Source of the DNA: Labilibaculum antarcticum
GTDB taxonomy: Bacteria > Bacteroidota > Bacteroidia > Bacteroidales > Marinifilaceae
Assembly: GCF_002356295.1 (NCBI RefSeq)
Contig: NZ_AP018042.1
Span: 2,388,361 to 2,452,360, forward strand
Length of the DNA: 64,000 nt
Direction of reading: 5' to 3'
Of this stretch, positions 50,196 through 59,462 are shown one piece after another; position 1 is the stretch's first letter, and each line of letters opens with the position of its first letter. Below the pieces are notes generated by a model, which worked only from the letters and a program-made list of their open reading frames with translations, was not told the origin of the DNA and made no database searches. Made by a program: the position numbers and the translations under genes.

Positions 50196-50807
50196 ATGTC
50201 TTTATTTAAGAAATCGGCAGCACTTATCGTGGTACTACTCATTTTGGACCAGGTACTAAAAGTTTGGATTAAGACCCATATGATGCTTGGGGAAGAATTT
50301 TCGGTATTCGGAGATTGGTTCCTGATCCATTTTATCGAAAACAATGGAATGGCTTTCGGTATGGAATTGGAAGGTGAATGGGGTAAAATTCTTTTAAGTT
50401 TGTTTCGAATTTTTGCTGTTTGCGGTATTGGTTGGTATCTGCATGATATTTCGACCAAGAAGGCTCCTTTGGGATTAGTTATTTCAATTGCTTTGATTTT
50501 TTCAGGTGCAATGGGAAATATTATCGATAGTGCATTTTACGGATTAATTTTTAATGATAGCTACTATCAGGTTTCAACTTTTATGCCCGAAGCAGGTGGT
50601 TATGCCTCTTTTTTACATGGCAAAGTAGTTGATATGCTTTACTTCCCTTTGTTGGATGGAAGATTCCCCGATTGGTTGCCTATGTGGGGCGGAGAACATT
50701 ACGTTTTCTTTCGCCCGGTTTTTAATATTGCCGATTCATACATAACAATTGGTGTTATTTCTATCCTTTTGTTTCAGCGAAAATATTTCATGAAAGAACA
50801 CAAATAA
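50196..50807 (+). CDS. lspA: Lipoprotein signal peptidase LspA
   Basis: Membrane Asp protease that cuts the signal peptide of lipoproteins before the lipidated Cys. The protein has 203 residues with four membrane spans. The first conserved Asp block is LILDQVLKVWIK, followed by the NNGMAFGM motif. The two catalytic Asp residues are in GNIIDSAFYG and FNIADSYITIG. There is an insertion of about 40 residues between the catalytic blocks (YQVSTFMPEAGG...), as is usual in Bacteroidota. Several lipoproteins in this window would be its substrates. Confidence 0.95.
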   Translation: MSLFKKSAALIVVLLILDQVLKVWIKTHMMLGEEFSVFGDWFLIHFIENNGMAFGMELEGEWGKILLSLFRIFAVCGIGWYLHDISTKKAPLGLVISIALIFSGAMGNIIDSAFYGLIFNDSYYQVSTFMPEAGGYASFLHGKVVDMLYFPLLDGRFPDWLPMWGGEHYVFFRPVFNIADSYITIGVISILLFQRKYFMKEHK

Positions 50808-50832
50808 AAAAAGCCCGTTAGGGCTTTTTTTA
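50806..50832. terminator. Bidirectional terminator after lspA
   Basis: AAAAAAAGCCC and GGGCTTTTTTT with a GTTA loop serve lspA and the converging membrane-protein gene. Confidence 0.9.
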
Positions 50833-51216
50833 TGACTTAGCCTGATTGGCTTTTCTTTTTCGTTGTGCTTTAAAATACAATATCTGACTTCGTAAACTCC
50901 ATATTCCTCCAGCAATGATGATTAGGAATATCCATTGTTTTCGTCCCCATCCTGCATCTCCAAAAATACCTTTCGTTAACATCACAACCGACATCACAAT
51001 TAGTAAACTTGTGACAAGTGCAGCAACATGTCCTATTGCCGCATTTTCTTTCTGTATACCTGTAGTGCAAAAGAAGAGTATAAGACCAAAAAAAGCTGGA
51101 ATTAAGGCTGTGAATTGCCAATCTCCAACTTCAAGATATCTTGCAGTAAATCCAATTAATCCGGCAAGTAAAAGGATTATTGAATAAATTTTATTGATTT
51201 GAAATGCTTCTTTCAT
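50830..51216 (-). CDS. Four-span membrane protein, unknown
   Basis: A 128-residue protein with hydrophobic stretches at about residues 10-25, 34-50, 60-82 and 92-106 and a very basic C-terminus (FKAQRKRKANQAKS). No catalytic motif or family is recognised. The stop overlaps the lspA terminator region. Likely an inner-membrane protein restricted to Bacteroidota; function unknown. Confidence 0.65.
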   Translation of the reverse strand: MKEAFQINKIYSIILLLAGLIGFTARYLEVGDWQFTALIPAFFGLILFFCTTGIQKENAAIGHVAALVTSLLIVMSVVMLTKGIFGDAGWGRKQWIFLIIIAGGIWSLRSQILYFKAQRKRKANQAKS

Positions 51217-51370
51217 GAGCTCTATTTTTATTTAAACTGAATTTAAATACTAAAATACAAAAACTCATGAACATTCAAAATAGATTTACTAATTGATACT
51301 GTGTCAAGTTCAATTTTTAAAAACGAAATAAGTGTATGATTTTGTGTTCCTTAGTAGTAAAAGAAGCATA

Positions 51371-51402
51371 AGAAAGGCCGTCACTCCTGACAGCCTTTCT
51401 TG
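51371..51402 (-). terminator. Terminator-like hairpin after the coiled-coil lipoprotein gene
   Basis: AAGAAAGGC and GCCTTTCTT with inner TCA/TGA pairing. On the minus strand the T-rich tail is interrupted, so strength is uncertain. Confidence 0.6.
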
Positions 51403-51431
51403 GACAACCTTAAAACTCAACCATGTATTGA

Positions 51432-52295
51432 TTATCTTACCGTGATTACCAAATATTTTGAAGATTTCCAGAATTCAACTGGATCTAGAATTGTAATTCC
51501 CTCAACTGTTTCAACTCCCTCAACCTTATAAGAGCTACTTGGATGATTTGTTACAAAACTAATCTTCTTCCCGATGACAGGAATAGTGGTAACTTTGGTG
51601 ATATCAATTTTTTCAAATTCACTTGTGTTAAAATCTTTATTAAGAATTTCAGTTTTACCAATTCCGATAAATCCACCATCTTTGGTAATTATATTTTTTT
51701 CTTCTAATTCTTTGCTGGTTCCAAATGCATAGAAAGCAGTATTCAATTCGGTTGTGGTGTTTTCGATTACTTTAGTTTTGATCTCGTTTTCAGTATTCAA
51801 AGCCAACACAGTTCCGCTCAACTCTCCTACTTGTCCATTCAAGTTATCAACCTCAATGTTCAATTTTCCTACTTTGTCATTCAAAACAATAACTTCACCT
51901 TCTTTAGTGTCTAATTCGGTTTTTAAACGATCAGTTAATTTGCGTAGCTTCGAGTTCTGGTACCAGCTATTATTTAGTTTTTTATCAAGATTTTCAATTT
52001 TTAATTTATTTTGTTCTACTAAATTATTGATTGAAATTAAATCAGAGGCAATTTTTTGTTTTTGAGACTGATTAGGATTCTCAGAGTTAACTGCAATGAT
52101 ATTTTCTTTTTGTTTTATTAATTCAAGATTTTCTTCAATTTCATTTAATGACCCAATGAATTGATTAATTGAAGAATCTTTTTCCTGAGCCATTACAGTA
52201 AGTTGCTGATTTTGCTCTCTTAATTGTTTTAGTTCTTTTTGATTACATGAGATAAACAAAGGAACAATCAGCAATGCTATTATAATACGTTTCAT
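51432..52295 (-). CDS. Coiled-coil lipoprotein, possible adhesin-like
   Basis: A 287-residue lipoprotein: signal IIIALLIVPLFISC with the lipobox Cys at about 17. A long coiled coil follows (about residues 20-185, with heptad text such as LKTELDTKEGEVIVLNDKVG). A globular C-terminal domain of about 100 residues contains KDFNTSEFEKIDITKVTTIP and FVTNHPSSSYKVEG. Similar proteins in Bacteroidota are sometimes called Cbp1-type adhesins, but I cannot verify that name here. It stands alone with its own promoter region; role unknown, surface display likely. Confidence 0.6.
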   Translation of the reverse strand: MKRIIIALLIVPLFISCNQKELKQLREQNQQLTVMAQEKDSSINQFIGSLNEIEENLELIKQKENIIAVNSENPNQSQKQKIASDLISINNLVEQNKLKIENLDKKLNNSWYQNSKLRKLTDRLKTELDTKEGEVIVLNDKVGKLNIEVDNLNGQVGELSGTVLALNTENEIKTKVIENTTTELNTAFYAFGTSKELEEKNIITKDGGFIGIGKTEILNKDFNTSEFEKIDITKVTTIPVIGKKISFVTNHPSSSYKVEGVETVEGITILDPVEFWKSSKYLVITVR

Positions 52296-52619
52296 AAATA
52301 AATTTTTAGAGATTAGGTTTCATTATCTTGTTTCTACTACATATGTGAATATCATGCCAAAATGAATTTATCAATGATATTGTTTTAATCGAATTCGTAA
52401 CTATCATGTTATCAGTGATAAATAGAGCTTGGTGCATTTGGTGGAAATTAAGGGTGAATGATATCTGTATTTTGAATTTGTAGAATATCTCCACACTTTT
52501 TGGGTATATAATCCCCACAAAACGTAATTACAGTCTAAGTATTGTGTGTGGACTATATAAAACTGACTAAAAAAATTCTTACTAACTTTACCTCAATGGA
52601 GTAAGAGTCTTCCATTCAA
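52296..52619. other. Divergent gap between the lipoprotein and the hybrid kinase
   Basis: AT-rich intergenic DNA that should hold both promoters. TAACTTTA near 52582 is a 7/8 match to the -7 element and could serve the kinase gene, but no matching -33 is obvious. No gene is seen. Confidence 0.45.
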
Positions 52620-55190
52620 TTGAAAATAACTATTTGCATGGTATCTGAGAATAAAAGCAATATTAAGGCTAAGGTTGTATTAGGATATATTTTTGTGTTC
52701 GTAGCTATTATTGCTTCTGTGGTAATTGCTTATCAATCTTACAACAAACTTCTTGATTCTGTATTGTTCTTATCCAAACCAGATGCTGAAATTGCGAGAA
52801 TGAACCGAATACTGACCAATTTATCGGAAGCTGAAAATAAAATCAGAATTTATTCTTTGACAAAAAAGGAACGCTACCTGGCTAATTACGCCGAAAATAT
52901 AATTGAAATTCAAAACGATTTAGATTCATTACGATATTATAGTGTTGATACGAGTAAATCGTTTTTTTTAATTGATTCAATGAACTATTTGTTGGAGGAA
53001 CGGTCTGATAAATTAGAGAAGTTCGTTCAATTAAAAAGATCAAAAGAAAAGGAGAATCTTTCACAAAAAGCAATGGAGAAGCTGAGTGTAGTTTCTGATT
53101 CGGCAAAAACAAAAATTAAAACCACCACAACTACCACCACCTTTTTAGATACTGTTGTAAGTCCGGCAGAAGTGACGGAAAAGGCTAAAAAGAAAGGATT
53201 TGTAGCAAGACTTTTTAGTAATAAAAAGAGTGAGACCAAAATAGATTCCATAGAAACGGTGATTAAACGCACGCAGATCCAGATTGATACAAGCTACTTG
53301 CCTCAGGCAGATAGTTTGTTACGAAGTCTGGAGAATATGTTACTTGTTGCACAAGCTAAAGAACGATTGAACAGAGAGATTGTGTCGAATGAAGAATTGC
53401 GGCTGGTTGAGGAAAACTCTGTAATGTGGGATAAAATTAAAATTTTATTACACCAATTAGAGAAAGAAAGGTTGCAGCAATTAACTCAGGAATCGGATAG
53501 TGCAAAAGAGACTGCCAGCAATTCAATCTTTATTATTTCGGCGATTATAATTGTAGGATTTGTGTTGGGTATCCTATTTATTATTTTCATCCTTACGGAT
53601 ATCTCAAAGAGTAATTTCTATCGAAGAGAATTAATTATAGCGAAAGGAAATGCTGAAAAATTGGCGAAAGTAAAAGAGGATTTCTTAGCGATAATGAGTC
53701 ATGAAATAAGAACTCCCCTTAATGCAATAATAGGTTTTACCAATCAGCTAAATAAAACAAAACTGGAGGAGCAGCAACAAGGATTTGTTCGTGTTCTTAA
53801 AAATTCATCGAAACATTTATTGGGCTTGGTCAATGAGATTCTTGATTTGTCGAAAATCGAAGCAGGAAAACTACACATTGAAAATATTCCTTTTCATCCG
53901 CAGTCACTTGTTTTTGATGCTTTTGATGTATTGAAGGTTAATACTGAGAATACAGATATTGATTTTACGTGGGAATACGAAGGAGATGCCCAAATAAATT
54001 TGGTTAGTGATCCATTTCGGATTAAGCAGATTTTGCTGAATATGGGAAGTAATGCTATAAAATTTACTTCTTCAGGATCTGTGAATATTAAATCGTCGGT
54101 TATTCCGGTTGATAAGTATTTTGTATTTGAAGTAAGCGTTATTGATACCGGAATTGGAATTGATGAAAGTAAATTGGAAACCATATTTGAGGATTTTAGT
54201 CAGGCAGATTCATTTTCCGCGCGGAAGTACGGAGGAACTGGACTTGGTTTGGCAATTAGTCGAAGATTAGCAAGACTATTAGGTGGTGATTTAGATGTGG
54301 AAAGTAAGCTTGGTGAAGGTTCTTGTTTTACGATGCGAATACCACTATTGGAATCGAAAGAGGAGGCTGCTGAGTTAAAGGGAATACAAGAGATTCAAAT
54401 TTCTGACTGTCTAAAGGAAAAACGGTATTTAATCGCTGATGATGATCCATACAGTTTATTACTATTAAAAACCATTTTTGGCGGTTGGGGACTACATGCC
54501 GATTTTGTTGAAGATGGATCTAAAGCCTATGATTTAATAAGACAAAACGATTACGATCTGATTCTTACGGATATTCATATGCCTATAATGGGAGGAATTG
54601 AGTTGTGTAAGAAGGTTCGACAGTTGGAGCAAATTGCAAAATCAGAAATTCCAATTGTTGCATTAACAGCAAATGTGCGAGAATCAGATTTAAAGGAATA
54701 CATAGATTCCGGAATGACAGAATGCCTTGTGAAACCATTCGATGAGGCCATTCTAATTAATATGCTTAGCGATTTATTTGGGGGAGTAGGAGAAGAGAAA
54801 AGTATAGAATTGATTACTTCCGATCAAATTGATTCTGATGCTCTTTACGACTTAACTCAAATTAAGCAATTTATTTCAGACGATCAGGAATTGGTTAATC
54901 AGATTTTGGAGCAGTTTATTGCCTCGGCCAATGAAAATATTGGCTTACTAAATAATGCCTTAGCAGATAAGAATTATTTGGAAATTGGCGAAATTGCACA
55001 TAAAATGCTTTCTTCTTTTAATCAGCTCCGAGTAATTAATGTGGTTCCTATTTTAAGCCAATTAGAATCTATTCTGCATAAACAGGAAAATATGGTTATA
55101 AATCACGAAGAGATAAGTGATTTGATTGTAGCAGTTAGTGCGAATTCGGAATTGGTGATATCATCCATTCAGGATGATATTTTAGCCTAA
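52620..55190 (+). CDS. Hybrid histidine kinase with REC and HPt domains
   Basis: An 856-residue membrane sensor kinase with an internal phosphorelay. It has one span near residues 20-40, an extracytoplasmic part of about 260 residues that includes a Thr run (KTTTTTTTFLD) and a Lys-rich SNKKSETKIDS segment, and a second span near 298-320. HisKA has MSHEIRTPLNAIIGF (His about 361). HATPase has NMGSNAIKF, DTGIGID and GGTGLGLAIS. REC has LIADDDPYSLLL and the acceptor Asp (LTDIHMPIMGG) about 651. HPt has EIAHKMLSSFNQLR (His about 794). The start is TTG 52620 or, more likely, ATG 52638. It faces the sigma-54 regulator gene tail to tail with 2 bp between. Confidence 0.9.
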   Translation: MKITICMVSENKSNIKAKVVLGYIFVFVAIIASVVIAYQSYNKLLDSVLFLSKPDAEIARMNRILTNLSEAENKIRIYSLTKKERYLANYAENIIEIQNDLDSLRYYSVDTSKSFFLIDSMNYLLEERSDKLEKFVQLKRSKEKENLSQKAMEKLSVVSDSAKTKIKTTTTTTTFLDTVVSPAEVTEKAKKKGFVARLFSNKKSETKIDSIETVIKRTQIQIDTSYLPQADSLLRSLENMLLVAQAKERLNREIVSNEELRLVEENSVMWDKIKILLHQLEKERLQQLTQESDSAKETASNSIFIISAIIIVGFVLGILFIIFILTDISKSNFYRRELIIAKGNAEKLAKVKEDFLAIMSHEIRTPLNAIIGFTNQLNKTKLEEQQQGFVRVLKNSSKHLLGLVNEILDLSKIEAGKLHIENIPFHPQSLVFDAFDVLKVNTENTDIDFTWEYEGDAQINLVSDPFRIKQILLNMGSNAIKFTSSGSVNIKSSVIPVDKYFVFEVSVIDTGIGIDESKLETIFEDFSQADSFSARKYGGTGLGLAISRRLARLLGGDLDVESKLGEGSCFTMRIPLLESKEEAAELKGIQEIQISDCLKEKRYLIADDDPYSLLLLKTIFGGWGLHADFVEDGSKAYDLIRQNDYDLILTDIHMPIMGGIELCKKVRQLEQIAKSEIPIVALTANVRESDLKEYIDSGMTECLVKPFDEAILINMLSDLFGGVGEEKSIELITSDQIDSDALYDLTQIKQFISDDQELVNQILEQFIASANENIGLLNNALADKNYLEIGEIAHKMLSSFNQLRVINVVPILSQLESILHKQENMVINHEEISDLIVAVSANSELVISSIQDDILA

Positions 55191-55192
55191 CT

Positions 55193-56545
55193 CTACATGT
55201 CAATTCCATATTGCTTAAGCTTATTGTATAGAGTTTTTCTATCAATATTAAGCAATCTGGCTGCTTTTGATTTGTTGTAATTTACCCTTTTAAGAGTTGA
55301 TACAATCAATTCTTTCTCATTAGCTGCCTGAATCAATTTAAGATTAGAACCTTCTACAATTATATTGTTACTTGGATTGTTATTTAAGATTTCATTGGGT
55401 AAACTAACCAGTTCCACTTTACTGTCAGGACTCAATAATACTGATCTTCGTATAACATTTCGAAGTTCTCGTAAGTTGCCTGGCCAAGAATAAGTTTTGA
55501 ATTTGTCCAGAACTTCAGAACTAAATCCGGAGATATCTTTATTGAGCTCATTATTGGATAGCTCAAGAAAATAATTTGAAAATATTTCGATGTCTTCAAT
55601 ACGATTTCTCAAAGAAGGAACAGTAATTTTAAATTCGTTTAAGCGATGATAAAGATCTTCTCTAAAGTCTCCCTTATTTACCGAAACGGCTAAGTCTTCA
55701 TTGGTCGCAACTAAAATCCGAACATCAACATCAACATCTTTATTGCTGCCAATTTTTCGAACTTTACGTTCTTGCAAAGCTCTTAATAACTTCATCTGAA
55801 TTTCATAAGATAAATTTCCTATTTCATCCAAAAACAAAGTTCCTCCTTGTGCGGATTCAAATTGTCCTTCTTTATCGTTTATTGCTCCTGTAAAAGATCC
55901 TTTTATATGTCCGAACAGTTCACTTCCGGCCAAATCTGTAGATAAGGCACCACAATCAACAGCAACAAAAGCCTTCTTTTTTCTCTTGCTGTCAAAATGA
56001 ATTCTTCGAGCCGCAATTTCTTTACCTGTTCCACTCTCACCTTCAATAATAACAGACATATCGGTAGGTGCTACCAATTTAATGTATTGGTCAATTTGTA
56101 ATGAGTTGGAACTGTTTCCACGAACAAACTCAATCTCTTCTTTATTTTTTTTCTCTTTTGCTTTTTTTGAATTCTTCGAATCTTCCGCTTTTTCTAATGC
56201 CGAATTGATGAGTAATAGAATCTCATCAGGATTAAGAGGTTTGGTTACATATTCGAAAGCACCCATTTTAATTGCATTCACAGCAGTTCTTATATCAGCA
56301 TAAGATGTCATGATGATAACAGGAACTTGGGGATGCATGGATTTGATTTTCTGAAGAAGTTCTAATCCATCAAAATCAGGCAAGCGGAAATCACTTAAAA
56401 CAAGATCAAATTGATTGTTCTCTAGCCTTTTTAAGGCTTCTCCAGCAGAAAACACTGTATCGGCATCAAAGTTTTTACGTTTCAGTAAACCTTGCAGCAT
56501 CATGCATATAGTTGGATCATCATCAATTATTAAAATCTTCTTCAT
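55193..56545 (-). CDS. Sigma-54-dependent response regulator (NtrC family)
   Basis: A 450-residue activator with three domains. Receiver: IIDDDPTICMML and acceptor Asp 52 in LVLSDFRLPDFDG. AAA+ sigma-54 domain: Walker A GESGTGKE, the sigma-54 contact loop GSFTGA in place of GAFTGA, Walker B GGTLFLDEIG, and R-finger region DLYHRLNEF. C-terminal Fis-type HTH: KSKAARLLNIDRKTLYNKLK. It would activate RpoN-dependent promoters when phosphorylated. A Lys/Glu-rich linker of about 25 residues joins receiver and AAA+. Its partner may be the convergent hybrid kinase, although convergent orientation does not prove pairing. Confidence 0.92.
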   Translation of the reverse strand: MKKILIIDDDPTICMMLQGLLKRKNFDADTVFSAGEALKRLENNQFDLVLSDFRLPDFDGLELLQKIKSMHPQVPVIIMTSYADIRTAVNAIKMGAFEYVTKPLNPDEILLLINSALEKAEDSKNSKKAKEKKNKEEIEFVRGNSSNSLQIDQYIKLVAPTDMSVIIEGESGTGKEIAARRIHFDSKRKKKAFVAVDCGALSTDLAGSELFGHIKGSFTGAINDKEGQFESAQGGTLFLDEIGNLSYEIQMKLLRALQERKVRKIGSNKDVDVDVRILVATNEDLAVSVNKGDFREDLYHRLNEFKITVPSLRNRIEDIEIFSNYFLELSNNELNKDISGFSSEVLDKFKTYSWPGNLRELRNVIRRSVLLSPDSKVELVSLPNEILNNNPSNNIIVEGSNLKLIQAANEKELIVSTLKRVNYNKSKAARLLNIDRKTLYNKLKQYGIDM

Positions 56546-56670
56546 GCGTAACCTGACCTTTGTTAGTGTATAATGGTTTCAATCAAAATTACATAAAAAG
56601 AGTGTATGAATGAAATGATCTCTCTCATTTTATGATTTATTAAGGAATGTGATCTATCTTGCTGAATAAC

Positions 56671-56710
56671 AGAAGAAAAAGGTCGGGTTTCAAACCTGAA
56701 ATCCGACCTT
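56671..56710 (-). terminator. rnr terminator
   Basis: On the minus strand AAGGTCGGATTTCA and TGAAACCCGACCTT form a 14-bp stem with one G-T pair, followed by TTTTTCTT. Confidence 0.85.
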
Positions 56711-56732
56711 GCTTTTCTTTACAATCTATGAA

Positions 56733-58910
56733 TTATATTTTTTTTTCTGAATCAGCTAATACAAAATCAAGTTGCTTAGCGACCAAATTTGCTTTAGCAA
56801 CTAAAACATCAACCTTATCGCCCAGTTGATAAATTTTGCGGTGATTGCGTCCAACAATGCAATAGTTGTCTTCGTCGAATTCGTAGAAATCATCTTCCAA
56901 TTCACGAATAGAAACCATTCCTTCGCATTTGTTTTCTTCCAATTCTACGTAAAAACCCCATTCGGTAACACCCGATATAGTTCCAACAAACTCTTGGCCA
57001 AGATGCTCTTGCATGAACTCCACCTGCTTGTATTTTATAGATGCCCGTTCAGCTTGTGCTGCCTTTTGCTCCATCTCACTACAATGACGGCAATACTCTT
57101 CGTACTTATCTTTGTTCACCGATTTAGCACCCGAGAAATATTTCTCCAACAATCTGTGAGCCATCATATCGGGATACCTTCTAATTGGTGAAGTAAAGTG
57201 TGAGTAATGATCGAAGTGTAATCCGTAATGGCCAATATTTACTGTGGAATATTCAGCTTTCGACATAGAGCGAATTGCCAATGTTTCAACCAAATTTTGA
57301 ATGTTTTCGCCTTTCACATCGTGTAGTAATGCATTTAACGAAGAGGATATTGCTCCCGGATTCGTCGTTTTAAGACTATATCCAAACTTCTGAATAAATT
57401 GATTAAAGGTATTCAGCTTCTCAGGATTTGGCTGGTCATGAGTTCTGTAAATAAAGGTTTTGGCAGATTTTCCTTTGGCTACTCGTCCAACCACTTCAGC
57501 AACACGTCTGTTTGCCAAAAGCATAAATTCCTCGATCAGCTTGTTCGAATCTTTCGAATCTTTAAAATACACATGTGTAGGTTTTCCTGTTTCGTCAAGT
57601 TCGAATTTTACTTCGGAACGTTCAAAATTAATAGCTCCTTTTTTAAATCTTCTTTTACGAAGAAGTTTAGCTAGTTTATCAAGGGTAAGAACATCTTCAT
57701 TAAAATCTCCTTCGCCAGTTTCAATTATATCCTGAGCCTCTTCATAAGAGAAGCGTCTGTTCGAATTAATAATAGTTTTACCAATCCAGGTATTGATAAC
57801 ATCTGCTTTATCATCGATCTCGAAAACAGCAGAAAAAGTCAATTTATCTTCATTGGGTCTCAATGAACAAATTCCGTTCGATAAACGTTCCGGTAACATT
57901 GGAACTACTCTGTCTACCAAATAAACTGAAGTTGCTCTATCGAAAGCTTCTTGTTCAATGATACTTCCTTTTCTAACGTAATGCGTTACATCTGCAATGT
58001 GAACTCCAATTTCCCAATTTCCATTTTCAAGAGTACTAATTGATAACGCATCATCGAAATCTTTCGCATCGTGCGGATCAATGGTGAAGGTGGTAGCATT
58101 TCTGAAATCTCTGCGAAGCGCAACTTCTTCTTTTGTGATTCCATCTGATATTTCCTCTGCTGCTTCATTTACAGTTTCAGGGAAAATATGTGGCAAATCA
58201 AACTCAGCAAGTATGGCATGCATCTCGGTATTGTTATCACCAGGTTTACCTAAAACGGTAGTGATTTGCCCAACCGGATTTTTTGATTTTTTAGGCCATT
58301 CAATAATCTGTGCAATTGCTTTATCCCCATTTTGAGCTCCATTTAACTTGGCTAAAGGAATAAATATATCGTATGGCATTTGTCTGCCTGAGGAAACCAG
58401 AAATGCGTAGTTTTTAGAAACATCTACGATTCCAACGAATGTGGTTTTTTTCCTTTTAACGATTTCAACAACTTCACCTTCCGGTTGCTTGCTTTTCTTA
58501 CGTGCATACAGAGCAACTTTAACGATGTCGCCATGCAAAGACCGATTCAGATTTGCTTGTGATACAAAAACATCTTCTTCAATTTCATCGGAAACAATAA
58601 ATGCGGATCCACGGGCAGTCATGTCCACTTTACCGGTTATATTTCCAATTTTTGATTTTAATTTATATTTCCCTGTTGAGATTTCACTCAAAACATCTAA
58701 ATCAACCAAATCGCTTAGAATTACGACTACGAGTTGTTTCGTCCCCATGTCTTTAATTCCTAATTCGCTTGCAATTTGTTTGTAATTGAGCGTTTTCGTA
58801 GGATTCTGGGCAAATATCCCATCAATTAATTTTGCCAAATTTTGGCGGTTATATTTTGGGCTTTCCTTTTGATGATCTTTTTTATGTTCTTTTTTATTTT
58901 TTTTTGACAT
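56733..58910 (-). CDS. rnr: Ribonuclease R
   Basis: A 3'-to-5' exoribonuclease that degrades structured RNA. The 725-residue protein has a very basic N-terminus (KKNKKEHKKDHQKES), a winged-helix part, two cold-shock domains and the RNB catalytic domain with DPHDAKDFDDAL near residue 280. PIRRYPDMMAHRL is in the later RNB part, and an S1 domain (EFVGTISGVTEWGFYVELEE) is near the C-terminus. The four catalytic Asp of the D-x5-D-x-DD signature are present. It has its own terminator and a long upstream spacer. Confidence 0.96.
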   Translation of the reverse strand: MSKKNKKEHKKDHQKESPKYNRQNLAKLIDGIFAQNPTKTLNYKQIASELGIKDMGTKQLVVVILSDLVDLDVLSEISTGKYKLKSKIGNITGKVDMTARGSAFIVSDEIEEDVFVSQANLNRSLHGDIVKVALYARKKSKQPEGEVVEIVKRKKTTFVGIVDVSKNYAFLVSSGRQMPYDIFIPLAKLNGAQNGDKAIAQIIEWPKKSKNPVGQITTVLGKPGDNNTEMHAILAEFDLPHIFPETVNEAAEEISDGITKEEVALRRDFRNATTFTIDPHDAKDFDDALSISTLENGNWEIGVHIADVTHYVRKGSIIEQEAFDRATSVYLVDRVVPMLPERLSNGICSLRPNEDKLTFSAVFEIDDKADVINTWIGKTIINSNRRFSYEEAQDIIETGEGDFNEDVLTLDKLAKLLRKRRFKKGAINFERSEVKFELDETGKPTHVYFKDSKDSNKLIEEFMLLANRRVAEVVGRVAKGKSAKTFIYRTHDQPNPEKLNTFNQFIQKFGYSLKTTNPGAISSSLNALLHDVKGENIQNLVETLAIRSMSKAEYSTVNIGHYGLHFDHYSHFTSPIRRYPDMMAHRLLEKYFSGAKSVNKDKYEEYCRHCSEMEQKAAQAERASIKYKQVEFMQEHLGQEFVGTISGVTEWGFYVELEENKCEGMVSIRELEDDFYEFDEDNYCIVGRNHRKIYQLGDKVDVLVAKANLVAKQLDFVLADSEKKI

Positions 58911-59462
58911 TTCTTAAATTTTGTAATTTTATTATTGGGTTGATCCTGTATGAGTTCATAGATTAAATTAAGAATAAAAAATGTATTTTGAATGTTACAA
59001 TCACTAATACATTCTTAAGATTTCCTTATCTGTCTATGTTCTCTGTCTATTTTATCCAAATCAGATCAATTTCCAGTTAATTTTGTTGTTGTTTCCTTTG
59101 TTGATTTTCCTATACATTCAAAAGAGGAAGGTGAATGTATTCTACTAATATTGCTGATGACGGTAATCGCAAATAAGGATATTGGATAGAATATTTTATG
59201 TCACAAAGATAGTGAAGGAATCTAAATAGACAATAAAAAGAAGAGATTATGAGTAAATTATTCTAATAATGATGATGATTTCTCAGATTTTTGACTTGAA
59301 GCAATAGTATTAATTGTGTTGCATTCGCTTTTAAAACTTGTAAATAGTGAGGAAATTGAGGCTATCTATCAGAATTTGAAAGTTATTCGCAATATAGTTT
59401 ATGGAGAGCAATAATTTTTTATAATTTTACACTCCCAATAGAATTTCGATTATATTACAGTT
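58911..59462. other. Intergenic region between rnr and cysS
   Basis: AT-rich and divergent, so it should hold both promoters. A plus-strand frame at about 59300-59414 reads LVNSEEIEAIYQNLKVIRNI and ends in VYGEQ. It looks protein-like but has no good start and is cut by an upstream stop, so it may be a gene remnant. Nothing else recognised. Confidence 0.45.
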
